A stretch of 9,111 nt of DNA from Acidobacteriota bacterium (lineage in GTDB: Bacteria; Acidobacteriota; Vicinamibacteria; Vicinamibacterales; UBA823): positions 117,796-126,906 of the forward strand of contig PAWT01000007.1 in the NCBI GenBank assembly GCA_002714165.1, in the 5' to 3' direction. Position 1 is the first letter of the stretch, and each line of letters opens with the position of its first letter. A program made the position numbers and the translations under genes. Shown piece after piece: positions 1 through 6,589 of the stretch. Under the pieces are notes generated by a model. The model worked only from the letters and a program-made list of their open reading frames with translations. It searched no databases and was not told the origin of the DNA.

Positions 1-103
1 TAGACCTCCGCCGTTCAACCAGTGAACCAAACTCCCTTGACCTGTGGTGTGGCCAGGATTTTTCGCTAGTGGGTTAACTTGAGACAATTCGTCGCCCCGA
101 ACC

Positions 104-895
104 TTATTTCAGGAAGTCGAACGTACCTCGGCCCAGCCAGGCGCCACCGTCAACCGTAATCGTCTCACCAACAACGTAGCTAGCACGAGACGAGCAAAGA
201 AACGCCACAACCTCAGCGATCTCTTGGGGCTGCGCCCATCGTCGGAGTGGGACCATTTGGGTGATCCGGTCGACAGCCTCTGGGGTAGACCAGAGTTGCC
301 GTGCCGCCCCGGGGGACTCAACTGGGCCAGGCGCCACAGCATTGACACGAATACCGTGATGGGCCCACTCCACGCCCAAGGTTTGGGTCATGGACTGGAC
401 ACCCGCTTTGGCAGCTGCCGAGTGTATCGTCCCAACGCTGCCAGTCCAGACGTAGTTTGCCAGCACTGACACTATTGCACCCGCGGAGCCACGGTCGATT
501 AAATGCCGGCCAACGGCGCGAGCACAATAAAAGCTGCCGTTCAGAACGATCCCAACAACTGCGTTCCAGCCATTGGGGGAGAGTTCTTCAGCCCTGCAAA
601 TAAAATTTCCAGCAGCGTTGTTAACAAGAATGTCGACACGACCAAATTCGGCCACCGCACGCTCCACCAAGGCATCGACCTGCTCCGGGTCCCGAACGTC
701 GGTTGGTACTGTCAGGACCGGCACTCCATCACCTTGTAGCGCACGCGCTCCAGCAGCCAAATGATCCGTGTTGCGGCTAGCTATGACGACCGCGGCGCCA
801 TCCACGCCTAAGCGACGAGCAATTGCCAGACCAATCCCAGTGCCACCACCCGTTACAACAGCGACCTTGTCAGCGAGGAGACGGTCCGAGGGCAT
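104..895 (-). CDS. SDR oxidoreductase, 2,4-dienoyl-CoA reductase-like
   Basis: Short-chain dehydrogenase/reductase with a Rossmann fold. Numbering from the ATG at 893-895 (263 aa), it shows the NAD(P)-binding glycine motif GGGTGIG (16-22), the NNAAGNF signature (92-98), and AAKAG with the catalytic Lys at 163. The usual Tyr three residues before that Lys is absent (the sequence is HSAAAK), but Tyr148 lies 15 residues upstream in NYVWTG. This arrangement, NNAAGNF and the C-terminal GGAWLGRGTF resemble 2,4-dienoyl-CoA reductases, which reduce dienoyl-CoA intermediates during beta-oxidation of unsaturated fatty acids. Substrate is inferred from family resemblance; another enoyl/acyl-CoA SDR is possible. 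The frame stays open upstream to 1081, but that part is low-complexity and overlaps the divergent gene. ATGs at 923-925 (273 aa) and 893-895 are the realistic starts; neither has a strong Shine-Dalgarno, and 895 places the fold about ten residues in, as is usual. It stands alone on its strand. Confidence 0.88.
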   Translation of the reverse strand: MPSDRLLADKVAVVTGGGTGIGLAIARRLGVDGAAVVIASRNTDHLAAGARALQGDGVPVLTVPTDVRDPEQVDALVERAVAEFGRVDILVNNAAGNFICRAEELSPNGWNAVVGIVLNGSFYCARAVGRHLIDRGSAGAIVSVLANYVWTGSVGTIHSAAAKAGVQSMTQTLGVEWAHHGIRVNAVAPGPVESPGAARQLWSTPEAVDRITQMVPLRRWAQPQEIAEVVAFLCSSRASYVVGETITVDGGAWLGRGTFDFLK

Positions 896-956
896 GCTCG
901 GGGAGTCTAGCACGCTAGTCTGCATGAAACCCGCCGAGAGGCTTGAATCCGAACGG

Positions 957-965
957 TGATAGAAT
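957..965 (+). promoter_or_regulatory. Candidate extended -10 promoter, near-leaderless transcript
   Basis: TGA-TAGAAT matches an extended -10 element (TGn plus TAGAAT, 5 of 6 to TATAAT). The expected transcription start about 7 nt downstream falls at 971-973, directly on the ATG of the PCYCGC gene, so the mRNA could be leaderless. No convincing -35 is visible 16-18 nt upstream, though extended -10 promoters can tolerate that. It would also overlap the alternative ATG at 964, which argues for 973 as the start. This is inference from motif match only. Confidence 0.35.
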
Positions 966-972
966 GGCCGGC

Positions 973-1569
973 ATGTCTTCCAAACGATCGCGCAAGGTGG
1001 TGGGGTGGCGACGGACCAATTTGATGCTCGGCGTGGTGGTTGCTGGGGTTGTGACCGTGGCGTGGTGGATTTCACCGTCACCCGAAACGTCAGCCAACTC
1101 AGTGGTTTCCCCGACCGAAGCGCCGGTCACTAGCGCTGGCTTCCCACCAATGCAAACCTCATCCCGAGACCAGGCGTCGCAGCGTGGGCCAGTAATGAGG
1201 CTTCCATCGTCGAATCTTCCGCCTCTCCCAAGGCTTCAGTTCCCACCTCCGAGGCCAATGGAAGTTATTCGAGCCGTTTATACCTTCGCGGCGAACCATC
1301 CTGAGGTGCTCTCGTACGTTCCATGCTATTGCGGCTGCGAAAATTTTGGCCACGGCGACAACCACGATTGCTTTGTCGCAGATCGCAATGCTGAGGGGAA
1401 AGTGGCATGGGAAGCCCACGGCATGGGTTGAGCGATCTGTATCGATGTCGCGCGTGACGCGATGACCATGCATGAAGCCGGCAGTTCCCTTACGAACATT
1501 CGGGAGACCATTGAGCAAAACTACAGTCCGCATTTCATGACCCAGACTCCGACACCGCCTGTCCCCTAG
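973..1569 (+). CDS. PCYCGC-motif membrane-anchored protein, candidate selenoprotein (TGA at 1429-1431 = Sec153)
   Basis: Read through the TGA at 1429-1431, the product is 198 aa. Residues 1-15 are basic, about 16-33 form a hydrophobic anchor or signal segment, and about 35-95 are a Ser/Pro-rich linker, which implies an extracytoplasmic domain. The domain carries PCYCGC (117-122), FGHGDNHDCF (125-134, Cys133), HGMG (149-152), then TGA, then AIC (Cys156), a helix with IRETIEQNY and a TPTPPVP tail. From memory, PCYCGC-family proteins (Pfam 'protein of unknown function with PCYCGC motif') have a CxxC after the conserved His, an EIRxxID-type helix and a Pro/Thr tail. The TGA sits on the first Cys of that CxxC. 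Forty-five sense codons follow to TAG 1567-1569 with family-like content, and a SECIS-like hairpin follows the TGA. Biochemical function is unknown; the Cys cluster suggests metal binding or thiol redox. Starts at 964 (ATG) or 943 (TTG) would add 3 or 10 residues. The alternatives are a nonsense mutation or sequencing error, giving a 152-aa truncated product. The next gene starts 15 nt downstream. Confidence 0.78.
1438..1472 (+). promoter_or_regulatory. Candidate bacterial SECIS hairpin
   Basis: The arms are 1438-1452 and 1458-1472 around a five-base loop, CGTGA (1453-1457). The five inner pairs (TCGCG/CGCGA) are perfect Watson-Crick. Outward there are two G.U pairs, an A.A mismatch, G-C, a C.C mismatch, then U-A, A-U, U.G, G-C and U-A: 13 of 15 positions paired. 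The loop begins 21 nt after the TGA and has G as its second base. Both features fit what I know of bacterial SECIS elements, which lie within the coding sequence just downstream of UGA and are bound by SelB. Base pairing is seen directly; SelB recognition is inferred. Confidence 0.62.
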
Positions 1570-1584
1570 CCCTTACTGGTCGCT

Positions 1585-3225
1585 GTGGCGCGCCGAGCTT
1601 CAACAGCTAAGCGTAGTGTTCGACGCCGCTCGGGTGCCGAGCCGCCCGTGTCACGGACACGCTCCCCTAAGTCTGTTCGGAAATCTGCTCAGAAGAGTGC
1701 CCACGGCCCATCTGCAACCGCCTCCTTTACTCGACTCTTTGAAGTTCTGCCCCAAGGCTTTTATAGCGGCACGATCACCGGAAACACTACGAAAACGCTG
1801 GCTACTAATCCGCACCTCAAACTAATGTTCGGCTATCCAACCCAAACGTCCTACACCAAAGTGAAACCGTTTGATGCTGGCCGGGTCGTTGACACCGAAG
1901 CGTTCGAAACATTTCTTGAGCGGCTAAAGCGCGATGGCGCTGTCATTAACTATTTGCTGTCACTGCGACGGGCTGACCGAACGCCCATGTGGGTCGAGGT
2001 TACGGCTCACGCCGAACCAAAGCAGGGCAAGACACTACTCATCCATGCACATATGCGTGACGTCAGCGACAAGAAGAAATCGGACGAGCAGGAACGAGAG
2101 CGTTCCCAGCAAGTTCATAAAGAGGAAATTAAGGCTTACGCTCGGCGAGTAATGTCTGGGGTCGCTCACGAGGTAAATAACCCACTGGCAACGATCCTGA
2201 CTTGGTCAGAGCGATTAGCTGAACAGTCGGTTGATGATGTGGTCCAACGCGGTCTGGACACGATTCATTCAGAATCTGAGCGCGCTGCGGAAATTATTCG
2301 AAAACTTTCGAATTTCAGTGACAACCGACAGGCAACGCAAGCAATGGTTAATGTCAACCAGGTTATCAGAGAAACAATGTCACTCCGCACCTACCAACAG
2401 CGTGTCTCCAACATTAAGGTCACCTATGCACTAGCCTCTGGTCTGCCTCAAGTGTGGTTTGACGCTGGTCAACTCAAGCAGGTGTTGCTCAACCTGGTGA
2501 TAAATGCCGAGCATGTATTAGAAGAGCGTGGCCGGGGCGAACTCGTTATTCGGACCTTGTACAACACCGCCGAAAAATGCGTGGTACTGGAACTGAGCGA
2601 TGACGGTCCCGGGGTGCCTGACGAGATTCAGGCTAGCATCTTTGATGCGTTCGTCACGACAAAGGATGTGGGGAAAGGCACCGGCCTCGGCCTCACAATG
2701 GCTCAAGCAATTATGCAGGATCACGGGGGCCGGATTGCGTTGACTTCAGCCCCCAACGAAGGAGCAACATTCCGTTTGGAATTCCCGGAATTCTCTCGCT
2801 TACCGGTGAACGCTCATCAGACTGAAACACCGTCGACCAAAAGAGAGACGAACATTGGTGGCGGTGCGGCAGTTCTTCTTGTAGAGGACGACCCGGCCCT
2901 AGCTACAGTGGTGGCTGAGGCCCTTACCGAAAAGGGTTACCGCGTTGACCGCGCGGGAGACGGCGAAGAGGCTCTGACCTGCATAGCCGAACGTACTTAT
3001 GACCTCGTAATTTGTGACCTGAAAATGCCGCGTCTGGACGGCGCAGCATTCTTCCGAGCAGCCGCTACAACCACGCCAAACCTAAAGAACCGCTTGGTCT
3101 TTACAACAGGGGACGTGGTCGGAGAAAACACTGAACAGTTTCTTAATGAAGTCGGCTGCCCCTGTCTTCGCAAGCCATTCCGCCTCACCGAGCTGTTCAA
3201 GGTGGCCCAAGAAGTACTATCCTGA
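1585..3225 (+). CDS. PAS-containing hybrid sensor histidine kinase with C-terminal receiver
   Basis: A 546-aa cytoplasmic two-component kinase with no transmembrane segment visible. Residues 1-45 are very rich in Arg, Lys, Ser and Ala. A PAS-type sensor fold follows at about 46-165, then a Glu/Lys-rich coiled-coil linker (about 163-185). The HisKA dimerisation domain has the phosphoacceptor His195 in VAHEVNNP. The HATPase domain (about 285-402) has N-box Asn307, the DDGPG G1 box (339-343) and the GKGTGLGL G2 box (363-370). A receiver domain (about 427-546) has acidic residues Glu434-Asp436, the phosphorylatable Asp478, Thr507/508 and Lys530-Pro531. All catalytic residues look intact, so it should autophosphorylate and relay to its own receiver. 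The output target is not encoded in the protein. The GTG start lies 15 nt after the preceding TAG, suggesting co-transcription, but there is no clear Shine-Dalgarno and the next in-frame ATG (Met81) is inside the PAS domain, so the exact start is uncertain. Confidence 0.93.
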   Translation: MARRASTAKRSVRRRSGAEPPVSRTRSPKSVRKSAQKSAHGPSATASFTRLFEVLPQGFYSGTITGNTTKTLATNPHLKLMFGYPTQTSYTKVKPFDAGRVVDTEAFETFLERLKRDGAVINYLLSLRRADRTPMWVEVTAHAEPKQGKTLLIHAHMRDVSDKKKSDEQERERSQQVHKEEIKAYARRVMSGVAHEVNNPLATILTWSERLAEQSVDDVVQRGLDTIHSESERAAEIIRKLSNFSDNRQATQAMVNVNQVIRETMSLRTYQQRVSNIKVTYALASGLPQVWFDAGQLKQVLLNLVINAEHVLEERGRGELVIRTLYNTAEKCVVLELSDDGPGVPDEIQASIFDAFVTTKDVGKGTGLGLTMAQAIMQDHGGRIALTSAPNEGATFRLEFPEFSRLPVNAHQTETPSTKRETNIGGGAAVLLVEDDPALATVVAEALTEKGYRVDRAGDGEEALTCIAERTYDLVICDLKMPRLDGAAFFRAAATTTPNLKNRLVFTTGDVVGENTEQFLNEVGCPCLRKPFRLTELFKVAQEVLS

Positions 3226-3239
3226 GCGAAGATCGGCGG

Positions 3240-4151
3240 TCACCTAGCCACGGCAGTGGGCGGTGAAGTGGTGCCTGCCCGCGGCCGGTGTTCGATCAAC
3301 TGATTGGCCTTCGGGCTGCGTCGCTTCGGATAGGGTAGCACCACACCCCTTGGGGCGCTACGAGAGGCCCGGGTTGCCCGCTTGGGCATATTTTGGACGA
3401 GCACAGCGCCAAGCGCGTTGGCAGCTGCAGCGTCGGATTCGAATTCTTGAGCCAGGGCTTTACGTAATTTATTAATCGCTCGCGTGTGAAGCTGCGAGAC
3501 CCGAGATTCGTTCACGCCGATCTCTGTCCCGATCCGTTTCATCGTTACCTCGCCGTAGTAATACATCCCGATTACCTTCCGCTCACGTGGCGGAAGGGAT
3601 TTGATGGCCGCACGTACCCGACTCTTGACCTCACCCTGTTCCACGGCTTTGTCCGGCGACGGCGGTTTCGAAGGCACCATAACTGGCGGCAAGCTAGCTT
3701 GATCGATATCCTCAGATGTCGCCAAAGGCGACGTGGATTCGATGGTGTTGATTCGCACGATTGTCTGCCCAAGGCGGGCTTCATCAGAACCGACGCGAGC
3801 GGCCAGGTCAGCCAAGGAGGGCTCGCCGCCCAGTTCCCGTCGGAGGGCCTCGCGTGCGGCCTCAAGTTCACGTCGCACACGGCGGATCCCGCGAGGCCAC
3901 GCATCGCGCCGTAGCGCGTCGATCATCGCTCCCCGTACTCGGCGTTCCGCGAACGTCTCGAACTTGATGCCTCGGCTCGCGTCGAACCGTTGGGCAGCAT
4001 CAATGAGGCCAATCATTCCATCCTGCACCAGGTCTCCAACATCAATCGAGTGCGGCATCGACGCTGCAACACGACGGGCCAGTGCCTTGACGAACGGCAC
4101 GCCATTCTCGATACGATTCTGCTGATCCGTAGTAGCAATCTGCTGCGTCAT
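3240..4151 (-). CDS. FliA/WhiG-type (sigma-28-like) RNA polymerase sigma factor
   Basis: A 303-aa alternative sigma factor that directs RNA polymerase core to a dedicated promoter set. Region 2 spans about 15-88, with DVGDLVQDGMIGLIDAAQRFD (37-57) followed by GIKFETFAERRVRGAMIDALRR (61-82), the FliA/WhiG/SigB-type pattern. Region 3 is about 95-140 (EPSLADLAARVG). Region 4 is about 180-232 with LPPRERKVIGMYYYGEVTMK and the helix-turn-helix around NESRVSQLHTRAINKLR. Residues after about 235 form a basic, low-complexity tail that is longer than in typical FliA. The start at 4149-4151 is chosen because the mRNA reads GGGGGAG seven bases before the ATG; the upstream extension to 4211 has no such site. 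It ends 14 nt from the convergent hybrid kinase. No flagellar genes are seen nearby, so I do not assign fliA; a general or stress role is equally possible. Confidence 0.92.
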   Translation of the reverse strand: MTQQIATTDQQNRIENGVPFVKALARRVAASMPHSIDVGDLVQDGMIGLIDAAQRFDASRGIKFETFAERRVRGAMIDALRRDAWPRGIRRVRRELEAAREALRRELGGEPSLADLAARVGSDEARLGQTIVRINTIESTSPLATSEDIDQASLPPVMVPSKPPSPDKAVEQGEVKSRVRAAIKSLPPRERKVIGMYYYGEVTMKRIGTEIGVNESRVSQLHTRAINKLRKALAQEFESDAAAANALGAVLVQNMPKRATRASRSAPRGVVLPYPKRRSPKANQLIEHRPRAGTTSPPTAVAR

Positions 4152-4503
4152 CTCAAATCTCCCCCAAGCCACAGCGTTGAGTAGCGGCGGTCGAAAGTGC
4201 GCCGTCCACACTTCAGCGCATGCAGTGGCAATGCTTTATGTCGCAACAGTGGTACCAACTAGAAGAATATGTAACGAATATTCAAGATATATCTATAAAG
4301 TGAAGAAAAATAGACTCTTATAGTTTTATATGACTGTGAAAGACGGAGAAATTATGTAGAGATCTTACGAATTAGAGCCATACAATTGACATTAATAAGA
4401 GATGTCGTCAATTAAATGACAATTGTGGGGTGAAAAAATATTTCGGCAAGCACCTCTCAAGAGGCCTGGAACGCAGTGAACGACTCAGTTTTGAAACGTG
4501 GTC
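4152..4503. other. 352-nt intergenic region with AT-rich island
   Basis: No gene is supported here. Positions 4261-4440 contain only 51 G/C in 180 bases (about 28%), against mid-50s GC in the flanking genes. It holds several TATAAT-like strings on the minus strand (for example TATAAG and CATAAT) upstream of the sigma-factor gene, without a clean -35 partner, so the sigma promoter probably lies here but cannot be fixed. A weak hairpin (CCTC/GAGG, 4453-4464) followed on the minus strand by a T-run (4433-4438) could help end the leftward transcript of the upstream small genes, but the spacing of about 14 nt is poor for a Rho-independent terminator. Confidence 0.6.
4382..4426. repeat. Overlapping inverted repeats in AT-rich island (possible operator)
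   Basis: ACAATTGACAT (4382-4392) and ATGACAATTGT (4416-4426) are inverted copies with one mismatch in eleven. A second, nested pair is AATTGAC (4384-4390) with GTCAATT (4407-4413), a perfect inversion. The CAATTG cores are themselves palindromic. Such a layout could bind a dimeric regulator upstream of the sigma-factor gene, or form a cruciform or stem in the transcript. No function is demonstrated, and AT-rich sequence yields such pairings more easily by chance. Confidence 0.4.
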
Positions 4504-4704
4504 TTACTCGGGAGTCTTCAGCTTAGACTGTATCGCTCTCGCCGTACTTAGAGCCTCGAACACGCCCTCTTCGATCCGCGTCGCGCGTGATCGGCTCTTC
4601 TCGTCCGTAGCCTTCTCTTTGAGAAGTTCAGCATTGGAGAGAATAACTCCGAGATGATTATTCAGGTCGTGAAACAGTCGGCGGAAATCGGTCGGCTCGT
4701 CCAC
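4504..4704 (-). CDS. Small stand-alone histidine-kinase dimerisation (DHp)-like protein
   Basis: A 66-aa protein with FRRLFHDLNNHLGVILSNAE (residues 7-26), an H-x-L-N-N motif equivalent to the H-box of histidine kinases (compare AHEVNNPLATIL in the hybrid kinase of this window). A second amphipathic helix follows, about residues 33-62. There is no ATPase domain and no room for one. It could be a phosphotransfer or dimerisation partner for another kinase or receiver, or a degenerate remnant. The GTG at 4702-4704 is preferred because AGGGA precedes it by about six bases; the longer frame back to 4794 would need a TTG start and would overlap the upstream gene with a low-complexity Arg/Gly/Ser leader. 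It lies 59 nt downstream of the HTH gene on the same strand, so they are probably co-transcribed. The family role is inference; His12 and LNN are directly seen. Confidence 0.65.
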   Translation of the reverse strand: MDEPTDFRRLFHDLNNHLGVILSNAELLKEKATDEKSRSRATRIEEGVFEALSTARAIQSKLKTPE

Positions 4705-4763
4705 ATGTATCCCTTTTCGATGTGGGCCTGAAGCACGGCCGCCCCGGTCACTGAGCGTCTTGC

Positions 4764-4979
4764 TCAGGCCTCTTTTCGGTCGGCCTGCGGCCAAACCGGG
4801 CCCTTTGAGACACCAGCTGGCTCCCGCCAGAGCGTATCGGTGAAAATACGAATCGAACCGCCAGCCGTTCGGACGTACTCGACCTTGCCACTGGAGATCC
4901 AGTTGTAGATCGTCCGGCGGCTAACGCCCACCAGTTCGCACGCCTTCATAATCGAAATGGCTTTTCGGTCAATAATCAT
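4764..4979 (-). CDS. Excisionase/MerR-type helix-turn-helix DNA-binding protein
   Basis: A 71-aa protein consisting mainly of a winged helix-turn-helix of the excisionase-like (HTH_17) type. Residues about 6-30 (AISIMKACELVGVSRRTIYN) form the HTH, and the wing carries SGKVEYVRTAGGSIRIF. The TAGGSIRI element matches the usual R-T-x-G-G-H-x-R-I wing, with Ser at the His position. The last 20 residues are a short polar tail. It starts at an ATG (4977-4979) in the intergenic region shared with the divergent sigma54 activator. No integrase or other phage gene is nearby, so it is more likely a small transcription regulator than a true Xis. It may control itself, the DHp gene and the divergent gene; that is inference from position. 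Confidence 0.8.
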   Translation of the reverse strand: MIIDRKAISIMKACELVGVSRRTIYNWISSGKVEYVRTAGGSIRIFTDTLWREPAGVSKGPVWPQADRKEA

Positions 4980-5121
4980 GGTTTTACTCGCTGGCGTGCG
5001 GAGCAGCCCAACACACTGAGCGGTGATTCCGCCTCGCCTACCAACCCACCCTGCTCACTCACACTCCTTAGGGTCTATCGGCTTTGCGACCATCGGCCTG
5101 TAGGCGAACATTTGGGCTATC

Positions 5122-5150
5122 TTGACCTAGGAGTTGCGGAGTGTCAAAAT
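5122..5150 (+). promoter_or_regulatory. Candidate sigma70-type promoter for the sigma54 activator gene
   Basis: TTGACC (5122-5127, 5 of 6 to TTGACA), a 17-nt spacer, then CAAAAT (5145-5150, 4 of 6 to TATAAT), preceded by TGT at 5142-5144, which makes it an extended -10. The predicted transcription start near 5157 leaves a leader of about ten bases before the ATG at 5167, with no Shine-Dalgarno in it. The mRNA may therefore be translated in a near-leaderless way. Confidence 0.55.
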
Positions 5151-5166
5151 GTCGTCGCCTCTCTAA

Positions 5167-6579
5167 ATGACTGAAAAAGAAGCACATTTACTCATCGTTG
5201 AAGACGAAGAGGCGCTCCGTGAAGTGTATGCCGAGGGCCTCTCAGACCGTGGCTACACGGTGACGCAGGCCGAAACTGGTGAGCTGGCGCTGGCGAAACT
5301 TCGCGAGTTTGCCTTCGACGTAGTTGTTACAGACCTGAAGCTTCCAGGCGCTGTGGATGGCACTCAGGTGCTCAAGGCAGCTGTTGAGCGGTATCCCAAA
5401 ATTCACGTCATAGTCATGACTGCGCATGAGGCTGTGTTCCCTGAGTTTAAGAAAGCAGTCGAGACTATGCCGAACGGCAAGGGCACCTTCCTCACTAAAC
5501 CATTTCCATTCGAGCACTTGGTGCATGTTCTCAAAAAGGAACTCGAAACCGAAAAGAGATTTGACGACTCCCAAAAGGAGATTGATGACTTACGCAGACA
5601 AGTCAATGAGCGTTACCAATTCGGCAACCTGATCGGGTGCAGCCGAGTTATGCGTAATCTAGTTGACCTCTTAAAGACCGTCGCACCAACCAACAGCACC
5701 GTGTTGATCACCGGCGAGACCGGTACCGGTAAAGAGCTCGCGGCCCGCGCCATCCATCAAAACAGCCCGCGTCACGCGCATCGGTTTGTTGCGATTAACT
5801 GTGGCGCTATTCCTGAAACTCTTCTTGAGGCAGAACTATTTGGCCACGTGCGGGGTGCGTTCACCGGCGCCATAGAGTCTCGGCCGGGCCGGATTGAGCA
5901 AGCACAAAAGGGCACCCTGTTCCTCGATGAGATCAGCACGATGAGTGCGGCGCTTCAGGCTAAACTCCTTCGCGTATTGCAGGAGCGCGAACTGGAACGG
6001 ATCGGTGACATTCGGCAGATTAAAATCGACGTTCGGGTTGTCGCAGCAACAAATTCCGACCTAACCCAACGTGTGGCTGATGGGGAGTTTCGCGAGGACC
6101 TGTTCTATCGATTAAATGTCATTCCGGTTACCCTCCCACCACTCCGGGACCGCCAGGATGATATCCCGTTACTGACAGACCATTTTCTCCAACGAATCGG
6201 GCGCGAACTAGTGCCGCCACGTCCACAGGTCAAACCCACAGAGGAGGCAAGACGGCAGCTAAAGGCTTATCACTGGCCGGGAAACATCAGGCAACTCGAG
6301 AATGTCATCGAGCGAGCACTCACCCTAAACCAGGGTCGCTCCCAGATTGAGGTCGGCGATCTGCCGAAGGAAATTCAGGCGGCTCCTAATTCGTTGGAAA
6401 ACTTCCAGGTTACGGTTCCTGACGACGGCCTTGATTTCAGTCTCTCTATCCATAAGATCGAGCGGCAAATCATCCGGCAGGCGCTGGAGAAATCTGGCGG
6501 TAATAAACGCCGCGCCGCTGACCTACTTAAGCTCAAGCGCACAACCCTTATTGAAAAGATGAAGCGGTTGCACACCTGA
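5167..6579 (+). CDS. NtrC-family sigma54-dependent response regulator
   Basis: A 470-aa transcription activator with three domains. The receiver (about 6-125) has acidic Glu12/Asp13, phosphoacceptor Asp56 in VVVTDLKLP, Thr85 and Lys111-Pro112. After a charged linker (about 125-152) comes the AAA+ sigma54-interaction domain (about 153-388): Walker A GETGTGKE (183-190), the GAFTGA loop (230-235) that contacts sigma54, Walker B TLFLDE (250-255), sensor-I Asn296, the REDLFYRL element (309-316) and [11 protein letters not shown] (370-380). The C-terminal Fis-type HTH (about 428-470) has [22 protein letters not shown]. All signature residues are intact, so it should activate sigma54 promoters by ATP-driven remodelling once phosphorylated. 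No sensor kinase is directly adjacent on the same strand; the hybrid kinase at 1585-3225 and the small DHp protein are candidate partners. Its target genes are unknown. Confidence 0.96.
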   Translation: MTEKEAHLLIVEDEEALREVYAEGLSDRGYTVTQAETGELALAKLREFAFDVVVTDLKLPGAVDGTQVLKAAVERYPKIHVIVMTAHEAVFPEFKKAVETMPNGKGTFLTKPFPFEHLVHVLKKELETEKRFDDSQKEIDDLRRQVNERYQFGNLIGCSRVMRNLVDLLKTVAPTNSTVLITGETGTGKELAARAIHQNSPRHAHRFVAINCGAIPETLLEAELFGHVRGAFTGAIESRPGRIEQAQKGTLFLDEISTMSAALQAKLLRVLQERELERIGDIRQIKIDVRVVAATNSDLTQRVADGEFREDLFYRLNVIPVTLPPLRDRQDDIPLLTDHFLQRIGRELVPPRPQVKPTEEARRQLKAYHWPGNIRQLENVIERALTLNQGRSQIEVGDLPKEIQAAPNSLENFQVTVPDDGLDFSLSIHKIERQIIRQALEKSGGNKRRAADLLKLKRTTLIEKMKRLHT

Positions 6580-6589
6580 GGAAATCTAC

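Noticed and set aside
41..63. CCTG/CAGG hairpin followed by TTTTT as a terminator
   Set aside because: The stem is only 4 bp, one base separates it from the T-run, and no gene ending upstream is visible. I see nothing else in positions 1-103.
907..918. Dyad CTAGC-AC-GCTAG between the SDR and PCYCGC genes as an operator
   Set aside because: Arms are only 5 bp and, if the SDR starts at 925, it lies in coding sequence. Such a short dyad can arise by chance.
973..1431. Ordinary truncated 152-aa PCYCGC protein or pseudogene ending at the TGA
   Set aside because: The frame downstream keeps family-like residues and is otherwise free of stops or frameshifts until a TAG just before the next gene. 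It remains the main alternative and cannot be excluded without comparing genomes.
1159..1533. 124-aa minus-strand ORF across the PCYCGC gene
   Set aside because: It is antisense to a recognisable coding region, has no family features and no ribosome-binding site; its openness follows from the codon pattern of the opposite strand.
3226..3239. Bidirectional terminator between the convergent kinase and sigma genes
   Set aside because: Only 14 nt, with no inverted repeat or T-run; the same is true of the 46-nt gap at 6905-6950 apart from an A-run near 6940.
4386..4414. Perfect TTGACA on the plus strand as a rightward promoter
   Set aside because: No acceptable -10 at 16-18 nt spacing and no credible plus-strand gene downstream; it is part of the inverted repeat.
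4430..4657. 75-aa plus-strand ORF starting GTG with MKKYFGKHLS
   Set aside because: Most of it lies antisense to the DHp-like gene, its composition is Ser/Arg-rich as expected of a shadow frame, and no known motif is present.
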